Made by a program: the position numbers and the translations under genes. Shown one piece after another: positions 58,461 to 64,000 of a DNA stretch of 64,000 nucleotides. Below the pieces are notes generated by a model, which saw nothing but the letters and a program-made list of their open reading frames with translations, was not told the origin of the DNA and ran no database searches. This stretch comes from Burkholderia sp. lig30. Its GTDB lineage: Bacteria > Pseudomonadota > Gammaproteobacteria > Burkholderiales > Burkholderiaceae. The stretch spans positions 1-64,000 of the forward strand of contig NZ_JGVW01000068.1 of the NCBI RefSeq assembly GCF_000687455.2, written 5' to 3'. Within the stretch, counting starts at the first letter, position 1, and each line of letters opens with the position of its first letter.

Positions 58461-58471
58461 ACGCTACCGCC
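58461..58471 (-). promoter_or_regulatory. ops element (RfaH recruitment site)
   Basis: Read on the minus strand the sequence is GGCGGTAGCGTGCT, a full match to the core of the E. coli operon polarity suppressor. It sits in the transcribed leader of the 24-kb island operon, 13 bases before its first reading frame. In known systems RNA polymerase pauses here and loads RfaH, which suppresses Rho termination. Confidence 0.85.
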
Positions 58472-58750
58472 ATGCCGTATCACGATCAGCAAGCGCGGTC
58501 AGCGGGGCTTTAACAGGGGAGGAGGTGGTTGAAAAAACGCGACCGAATGTACCATTCGTACGCTCGACGAACGATGGGATTGTGCCACACCGTCATAACT
58601 TTTGGAACAGCCCCGTAAGCCACCTGAAACCGTCGCCTATTCGAGCTGGCGGGCAGGCACAAGACCGTGACCGTTACCAAGGTCGAGCAGGAAGTGATAG
58701 TTATGCTGACAGGCGCGGAGCACCGACGGCACGGGTCGATCGAACGGAAG

Positions 58751-58843
58751 CTGGATTACAACGAGCGGCATCCCCGTTGCGCACTGAAATATTGCTCGCC
58801 ATGCGAGTTTCGGCGCTCGACGGCCCCATTAACCGTAATGTAA
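58751..58843 (+). mobile_element. IS3-family transposase C-terminal remnant
   Basis: Plus-strand codons from 58751 give LDYNERHPRCALKYCSPCEF and then a stop at 58841. This resembles the xYNxxRPHSALGYLTPxEF end of IS3-group integrases, with several altered residues. No inverted repeats or upstream frame remain. The rest of the 58472-58965 region holds the rfaH promoter and presumably that of the leftward operon. Confidence 0.5.
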
Positions 58844-58905
58844 GGTCGTGCCCGGGCGACGAGGGCAAGGCCACAACAACGCCTCCGCTAAACGGGACAT
58901 GTTCA

Positions 58906-58934
58906 TTGTCGCGCTGCAGCCAACGGGATAAAAT
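58906..58934 (+). promoter_or_regulatory. sigma-70 promoter of rfaH homologue
   Basis: TTGTCG (58906-58911) and TAAAAT (58929-58934) are separated by 17 bases and lie just upstream of the rfaH ATG. A GGAGG ribosome-binding site follows at about 58956-58960. Confidence 0.65.
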
Positions 58935-58965
58935 ATTAAAGTACAGTCAGCTTTTGGAGGTCGCG

Positions 58966-59463
58966 ATGCACTGGTATCTTGTTCATACAAAGCCAAGACA
59001 GGAAAGGTGCGCGCTGCAAAACCTTGAGCAGCAGGGTTATAAGTGCTACCTTCCGACCCTCCCCTCCGAAAAGCTCCGCCAGGGGAACGTGGCAGTGACG
59101 GACGAGCCGCTGTTCCCGCGCTACCTGTTCATTCGCCTGGGGCGGGGCGACTCGGCAAAGAGTTGGACGCCCATCCGCTCAACCAAGGGCGTCAGTCGAC
59201 TGGTGAGTTTCGGAATGGAGCCCGCCAAGGTCGACGATGGCCTGATCGAATTCCTGCAGACGCAGGAAGCGTCCGTTCAGGTCGAGCCGGAACGGCTGTT
59301 CAAACGGGGCGAACGGGTTCACCTGACCGAGGCCCCCTTCGCTGGCGTCGAGGGTATCTACCAGATGGCCGATGGCGAGCGCCGGGTCATGGTTCTCATC
59401 GAACTCTTGAGCAAGCCGGTCACCGTTCGAGTGGCTCCTGCCGGTTTGCGCAAAGCGGGCTAA
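58966..59463 (+). CDS. rfaH: RfaH-type transcription antiterminator
   Basis: A 165-residue NusG paralogue. The N-terminal NGN domain (WYLVHTKPRQERCALQNLEQ, PLFPRYLFIRL) binds RNA polymerase; the C-terminal KOW domain starts near FKRGERVHLTEAPFAGVEG. Length and the Tyr/Arg pattern fit RfaH rather than NusG. It is divergent from the island operon and close to the ops site, so it is probably a dedicated antiterminator for it. A GGAGG ribosome-binding site precedes the ATG. Confidence 0.88.
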   Translation: MHWYLVHTKPRQERCALQNLEQQGYKCYLPTLPSEKLRQGNVAVTDEPLFPRYLFIRLGRGDSAKSWTPIRSTKGVSRLVSFGMEPAKVDDGLIEFLQTQEASVQVEPERLFKRGERVHLTEAPFAGVEGIYQMADGERRVMVLIELLSKPVTVRVAPAGLRKAG

Positions 59464-59703
59464 GCACTGCCAACACAACCGGACGTCAAGCTCTGTCGAC
59501 GTATGCGCGTTGCGCATTGCGAAAAAAACAGCACCTCCGGGACGGCGCACGAGTCGATATCCCGTGACGTGGAGCTGATGGACACGAGCATGCGTGTCGT
59601 ACCCAAGCAGCAACATTTCTTACAGTTGCGCATACGCCACATACGATTGTTATCGGTCGGCAGGCCACGGAATTCAGGTAAGACACCCGAAAGTTCACAA
59701 TCT

Positions 59704-60603
59704 TCACAAAGTTGAAACACACGAACCGAGCGCCTCGCGCCAGTCAGGCGGATACACTGAAAATACCGAAGTCAGTTTCGAGCACGAAAGCCGTGAGTTT
59801 CTCGGGCGCTGTGCGAGTGTCGGATACGCTTCGGTCGAAATTCGGTTAACGGTCGGCCTCGCCTCCTCCGGCATGGATTCGAAGATGGCTTCTGCGAATC
59901 CCGCCCATGAAGTCGCACCGGACGCCGTCAAATGATAAATGCCCGCGTTCTTCCGCCACCAATCCACATCATCGATGCGTTCATGCAGCACTTGCGTCGC
60001 GATGTGTGCCGTCAGTGCCGCGATCGTCGCCGACCAGGTTGGCGCACCGATCTGATCGTCTACGATGCTCAACTCGGACCGCTCGCGCGCCAGGCGCATC
60101 ATCGTGCGGAGAAAATTTCGACCGTGCGCGCCGTAAACCCAGCTCGTCCTGAACACAAGGGATTTGCCCCCTGCTTCCACAACGGCACGCTCGCCATGCA
60201 GCTTGGTCTTGCCGTAAGCGTTGAGTGGGTTGGGCGAATCCGACTCGTCGTAGCTGCCGGCCTTGCCGCCATCGAAGACGTAATCGGTGGAATAGTGGAT
60301 CAGCGCCGCACCGACCTTGGCAGCCTCCTCGGCCAGTACGCCTGGCGCATCGCCATTCACACGGTCCGCCAGCGCAACGTCTGCTTCGGCCTGGTCGACG
60401 GCCGTGTAGGCGGCTGCATTGACAATCAGCGTCGGCCGGAGATCCCGTACGACACGGGCCACCTGACCCAGATCCGACAGGTCGAGCATGCGCCGATCGG
60501 CAGCGACGACCTGGCCCAGACCCTGCATGCTGCGCAGCAACTCGAATCCCACCTGGCCGGCCGCACCGGTCACGAGAATGATTGGCTTGTCGATATCCGT
60601 CAT
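59704..60603 (-). CDS. rmlD: dTDP-4-dehydrorhamnose reductase RmlD
   Basis: A 299-residue SDR that completes dTDP-L-rhamnose synthesis. ILVTGAAGQVGFEL binds NADPH; STDYVFDGGK and the YxxxK of NAYGKTKLHGE are present. It ends normally (REALGSCVSTL). High-GC host-like codon use marks the return from the island to resident sequence. The region 59464-59703 before it holds no recognisable feature. Confidence 0.94.
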   Translation of the reverse strand: MTDIDKPIILVTGAAGQVGFELLRSMQGLGQVVAADRRMLDLSDLGQVARVVRDLRPTLIVNAAAYTAVDQAEADVALADRVNGDAPGVLAEEAAKVGAALIHYSTDYVFDGGKAGSYDESDSPNPLNAYGKTKLHGERAVVEAGGKSLVFRTSWVYGAHGRNFLRTMMRLARERSELSIVDDQIGAPTWSATIAALTAHIATQVLHERIDDVDWWRKNAGIYHLTASGATSWAGFAEAIFESMPEEARPTVNRISTEAYPTLAQRPRNSRLSCSKLTSVFSVYPPDWREALGSCVSTL

Positions 60604-60702
60604 AGACCCGTACCCATAAACACATCCGCCGCCCGGTGAGCGATGCTGTCACCGGCGCTCTTGACAGCAAAAAATATGGCGCCGCCCATCACGCGACCAC
60701 GC

Positions 60703-61254
60703 TTACGCGTAAGTCTGCGCGTCACGCAACAGCGTGCCGGCGGCATCCTTCTCTGCGACCAGCGGTTCGCCGGAAACCGGCCATTCGACCCCGACATCGG
60801 GGTCGTTCCACAACAGGCATCGCTCGTGCTCCGGATACCAGTAGTCGGTCGTCTTGTAGACGAAATCCGCGAACTCCGACGTGACCACGAACCCGTGCGC
60901 GAAGCCCGGCGGCACCCACATCTGCCGCTTGTTCTCGGCGGACAGCACGCAGCCCGCCCATTTGCCGAACGTCGGCGAGCTGCGGCGAAGATCGACGACC
61001 ACGTCGAACACCTCGCCCGACACGACGCGCACCAGCTTGCCCTGCGCGTGCTCGATCTGATAATGCAGGCCGCGCAGCACGCCCTTCGCGGAACGCGAAT
61101 GATTGTCCTGCACGAACGGGGCCGATACGCCGACCTGTTCGGCGAAATCGCGCGCGTTGAAGCTTTCGAAAAAGAAGCCGCGCGCATCGCCGAACACGTT
61201 CGGTTCGATGAGCTTGACGTCGGGCAATGCCGTGGTGATTACTTTGATGGCCAT
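60703..61254 (-). CDS. rmlC: dTDP-4-dehydrorhamnose 3,5-epimerase RmlC
   Basis: A 183-residue cupin epimerase. [12 protein letters not shown], the HYQ and catalytic histidine of [18 protein letters not shown] and the C-terminal [10 protein letters not shown] are all conserved. The ATG at 61254 overlaps the rmlA end by 16 bases. It acts between RmlB and RmlD. Confidence 0.95.
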   Translation of the reverse strand: MAIKVITTALPDVKLIEPNVFGDARGFFFESFNARDFAEQVGVSAPFVQDNHSRSAKGVLRGLHYQIEHAQGKLVRVVSGEVFDVVVDLRRSSPTFGKWAGCVLSAENKRQMWVPPGFAHGFVVTSEFADFVYKTTDYWYPEHERCLLWNDPDVGVEWPVSGEPLVAEKDAAGTLLRDAQTYA

Positions 61255-62132
61255 GCGAGCGGTTCCGAGAGTAGATTTTGCAGGTAGCGTCCGTATCCGT
61301 TCTTCAGCAACGGCGCAGCCAGCCGCTGCAGTTGCTCCGAATCGATCCAGCGTTGCCGGAACGCGATCTCCTCGGGGCACGCGACCATGAGCCCCTGGCG
61401 CTTCTGCAGCGTCGCGATGAAGGTCGCCGCCTCGATCAACGAATCGTGCGTGCCGGTATCCAGCCACGCATATCCGCGCCCCATGATTTCGACGTCGAGC
61501 TGCCCCGCTTCGAGGTAGCGCATATTCACATCGGTGATCTCGAGTTCGCCCCGCGCGGACGGCTTGATCTCGGCGGCGATGTCGCAGACCTGGTTGTCGT
61601 AGAAGTACAGTCCCGTCACCGCGTAGTTCGAGCGCGGCTTGAGCGGCTTTTCCTCGATCGACAACGCGCGGAAGCTGCGATCGAACTCGACCACGCCATA
61701 GCGTTCGGGATCGTGCACGTGATACGCGAACACGGTCGCGCCATGCTCGCGCGCGTTGGCGCGCGTCAGCTGCTGGACGAGATCGTGACCGTAGAAAATG
61801 TTGTCGCCGAGCACGAGGGCGGACGGATCGCCGCCGATGAATTCGCGGCCGATGATGAATGCCTGGGCCAGCCCGTCCGGCGACGGCTGGACCGCATACT
61901 GGATGTTCATCCCCCAGCGCGAGCCGTCCCCGAGCATCGCGGCAAAGCGCGGCGTGTCCTCGGGTGTCGAGATCACGAGCACGTCGCGGATGCCGGCGAC
62001 CATCAGCGTCGACAGCGGATAGTAGATCATCGGCTTGTCATACACCGGCAGCAGTTGCTTCGACACGGCGTGCGTGATCGGATAGAGCCGCGTGCCGGAC
62101 CCGCCGGCCAGAATGATGCCCTTACGTGCCAT
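61239..62132 (-). CDS. rmlA: glucose-1-phosphate thymidylyltransferase RmlA
   Basis: A 297-residue enzyme that makes dTDP-glucose. [22 protein letters not shown] is the nucleotidyl-binding signature, [14 protein letters not shown] and VLGDNIFYG follow, and [15 protein letters not shown] closes the active site. It supplies both rhamnose and, probably, the FdtA/FdtB amino sugar branch. Confidence 0.95.
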   Translation of the reverse strand: MARKGIILAGGSGTRLYPITHAVSKQLLPVYDKPMIYYPLSTLMVAGIRDVLVISTPEDTPRFAAMLGDGSRWGMNIQYAVQPSPDGLAQAFIIGREFIGGDPSALVLGDNIFYGHDLVQQLTRANAREHGATVFAYHVHDPERYGVVEFDRSFRALSIEEKPLKPRSNYAVTGLYFYDNQVCDIAAEIKPSARGELEITDVNMRYLEAGQLDVEIMGRGYAWLDTGTHDSLIEAATFIATLQKRQGLMVACPEEIAFRQRWIDSEQLQRLAAPLLKNGYGRYLQNLLSEPLAWPSK

Positions 62133-62143
62133 CTCGGCTACCC

Positions 62144-63205
62144 TCAAGTGCGTTGCGCATAGTTGACGTCGACCCAGTTGCGGTATTCGCCGGATGCCAC
62201 CTCGTCGACCCATGCCTGGTTCTGCAAATACCAGCGAACCGTCTTCGCCAGCCCCGTCTCGAACGTTTCCGCCGGCTTCCAGCCGAGTTCGCGCTCGAGC
62301 TTGCGCGCGTCGATCGCGTAGCGGCGATCGTGGCCGGGGCGATCCTTCACATAGGTGATCTGATCGCGATACGAGCCGTCCGCCTTCGGACGCAGGCCAT
62401 CGAGCAGATCGCAAAGCTGATGCACGACGTCGAGATTCGCCTTCTCGTTCCAGCCGCCGACGTTGTACGTTTCGCCCGGCACGCCGCGCGCCAGCACTTC
62501 CCGAATCGCGGTGCAGTGATCGCCGACATACAGCCAGTCGCGCACGTTCTGCCCGTCGCCGTAGATCGGCAGCGGCTTGCCGGCCAGCGCGTTGGCGATC
62601 ATCAGCGGGATCAGCTTCTCGGGGAACTGGAACGGGCCGTAGTTGTTCGAGCAGTTCGTCGTCAGCGTCGGCAGCCCGTACGTGTGGAAGTACGCGCGCA
62701 CGAGATGGTCGGAACCGGCCTTCGTCGCGGAATACGGGCTGTTCGGCGTGTACGGGGTCGTCTCGGAGAACGGCGCATCGGACGCGGACAGCGAGCCGAA
62801 CACTTCGTCGGTCGATACGTGCAGGAACCGGAACGCCGCGCGGCCGGCATCGTCGAGGCCGTTCCAGTAGGCGCGCGCCGCTTCGAGCAGCGTGAAGGTG
62901 CCGACCACGTTGGTCTGCACGAAATCGGCAGGCCCGTGAATCGAGCGATCCACATGGCTTTCGGCTGCAAAGTGCACGACCGCGCGCGGCGCATGCTCGG
63001 CGAACAGCGCATCGAGCGCCGCCCGGTCGCAAATGTCGACGCGCGCAAACACGTGCGCCGGATTGCCTTCGAGCGACTGCAACGTGCGCAGATTGCCCGC
63101 GTAGGTCAGCTTGTCGACGTTCAGCGCGGCCTCGCCGGACCGGCTCAGCCAGTCGAGTACGAAATTGGCACCGATAAATCCCGCGCCCCCCGTTACCAGG
63201 ATCAT
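62144..63205 (-). CDS. rmlB: dTDP-glucose 4,6-dehydratase RmlB
   Basis: A 353-residue [19 protein letters not shown] binds NAD, the STDEVFG and [11 protein letters not shown] motifs carry the catalytic Thr-Asp-Glu and YxxxK. An AAAGGGAGCC ribosome-binding site supports the ATG at 63205. First gene of the rmlBACD unit. Its product is the branch point for rhamnose and 3-amino-3,6-dideoxyhexose synthesis. Confidence 0.95.
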   Translation of the reverse strand: MILVTGGAGFIGANFVLDWLSRSGEAALNVDKLTYAGNLRTLQSLEGNPAHVFARVDICDRAALDALFAEHAPRAVVHFAAESHVDRSIHGPADFVQTNVVGTFTLLEAARAYWNGLDDAGRAAFRFLHVSTDEVFGSLSASDAPFSETTPYTPNSPYSATKAGSDHLVRAYFHTYGLPTLTTNCSNNYGPFQFPEKLIPLMIANALAGKPLPIYGDGQNVRDWLYVGDHCTAIREVLARGVPGETYNVGGWNEKANLDVVHQLCDLLDGLRPKADGSYRDQITYVKDRPGHDRRYAIDARKLERELGWKPAETFETGLAKTVRWYLQNQAWVDEVASGEYRNWVDVNYAQRT

Positions 63206-63546
63206 ATGGCTCCCTTTAGAAATGCGTGACCGGCGCCGGGCCTGTCGCCCGCCGCACCGGATGTTGCGAGTGGCTGCGTACGGCCACCTGTCGCCCGGCA
63301 TTTTACCTAGTCGCTATGCCCGCCGACGCCATGCAATGTTAATTTTGTCGGAGAACGCGACGATAACGGGAAGGAAACGCCCGTGACGCACGCCGCAGCA
63401 CCGCCAATTTGACGCAACGCCGCAAACCGGATATGCCAATGAATTATTCTGCCGGATCGACCGGTTCCGATCCAGTCGCCAAGGTAGCGTGCAACCTTTC
63501 GACCGGTGCCCGGCCCGTTTTTGCCTGAACCCACTCACCCGACCTC
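63206..63546. other. divergent rmlB/apaH intergenic region
   Basis: A 341-base gap contains the promoters of both divergent units. On the plus strand TTGACG (63409-63414) is followed after 17 bases by TATGCC, a weak -10. No convincing minus-strand promoter, repeat or RNA structure is seen. Confidence 0.4.
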
Positions 63547-64000
63547 ATGACGCACGACCCCATCGCCATCGGCGACATTCAAGGCTGTCACGCCGCCTTC
63601 CAGCAACTCGTCGACACGCTGGCGCTGCCCGGCGACACGCCGCTCTGGATCGCCGGCGACATCGTCAACCGCGGCCCGGCCTCGCTCGCCACCTTGCGCA
63701 GCCTCGTCGAGCTCGGCCCGCGCGCGACGGTCGTGCTCGGCAACCATGACCTGCACCTGCTTGCCGTCTCCGCCGGCATCCGCACCGAGCGGCCCGGCGA
63801 CACGATCGGCGAGATCCTCGACGCGCCGGACGCCGAAGCGCTGCTCGAATGGGTGCGTCACCGCCCGTTCGCGCACGCCGAGAACGGCATGCTGCTGGTG
63901 CATGCGGGGGTCCTGCCGCAATGGGACGTCACGCTGGCGCTCGAGCTGGCCGACGAGCTGTCGCGCGCGCTGCGCGCGCCGGACTGGCACGAGACGCTGC
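63547..64000 (+). CDS. apaH: bis(5'-nucleosyl)-tetraphosphatase ApaH (partial, 5' end)
   Basis: The first 151 residues of a metallophosphoesterase that hydrolyses Ap4A symmetrically to two ADP. GDIQGCHAAFQ, GDIVNRGP and GNHDLHLLA are the three conserved metal-binding blocks, and the VHAGVLPQW segment follows. The window ends within the gene. It is the known right border of O-antigen loci in this genus. Confidence 0.94.
   Translation, partial: MTHDPIAIGDIQGCHAAFQQLVDTLALPGDTPLWIAGDIVNRGPASLATLRSLVELGPRATVVLGNHDLHLLAVSAGIRTERPGDTIGEILDAPDAEALLEWVRHRPFAHAENGMLLVHAGVLPQWDVTLALELADELSRALRAPDWHETL

Overview
The window looks like a chromosomal segment of a Burkholderia (cepacia-complex-like) beta-proteobacterium. 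The evidence is GC-rich DNA with strong GC3 bias, a urtABCDE-ureDABCEFG nitrogen cluster, a waaA-kdoO-waaC lipid A/core block containing a Kdo dioxygenase (a Burkholderia-type trait), and an rmlBACD-apaH border at the edge of an O-antigen locus. The genus is an inference from gene content and codon use; no database was searched.

Layout. 1-6100 is housekeeping: tRNA-Gly(CCC), trmB, uppP, a Tat lipoprotein, a Cys-cluster protein, hemN, a small unknown, a Pcm-like methyltransferase and a rhodanese. 6106-21197 is nitrogen metabolism: an omega-aminotransferase, the urea ABC transporter urtABCDE, then urease ureD-A-B-C-E-F-G. Near-identical sigma-54 type -24/-12 elements precede both urtA and ureA, suggesting nitrogen control. 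An AbiEi/AbiEii-like toxin-antitoxin pair with its own palindromic operator lies between urtE and ureD. 21198-23600 is a lower-GC type VI secretion cargo islet: Hcp, a DUF2778/Tlde1-like peptidoglycan effector, three paralogous two-helix membrane proteins (probable immunity proteins), and wreckage of another effector/immunity copy. 23699-28608 holds waaA, kdoO, waaC and algC.

28877-63205 is surface polysaccharide. Its left (28.9-34.3 kb: Wzx-like flippase, two glycosyltransferases, galE, WecA-like transferase) and right (59.7-63.2 kb: rmlD, C, A, B) flanks have normal host composition. The 34.6-59.5 kb core has visibly lower GC and reads as one long leftward operon of about 20 genes: an EPS-associated MarR-like regulator, ugd, manC, fcl, gmd, fdtA, fdtB, wzt, wzm, methyltransferases, an acyltransferase, glycosyltransferases, an SDR, a PglC-like initiating transferase and a WbpM-like dehydratase. 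It is headed by a consensus ops element (58461-58471, minus strand) and accompanied by a divergent rfaH homologue, so the island seems to carry its own antitermination control. It is peppered with transposase remnants (IS3-like, IS4/IS50-like, possibly IS630-like), a methyltransferase pseudogene and a duplicated two-gene glycosyltransferase module. The predicted precursors are GDP-mannose/GDP-L-fucose, UDP-GlcA, dTDP-L-rhamnose, a dTDP-3-amino-3,6-dideoxyhexose and a UDP-2-acetamido-2,6-dideoxyhexose. The window ends inside apaH.
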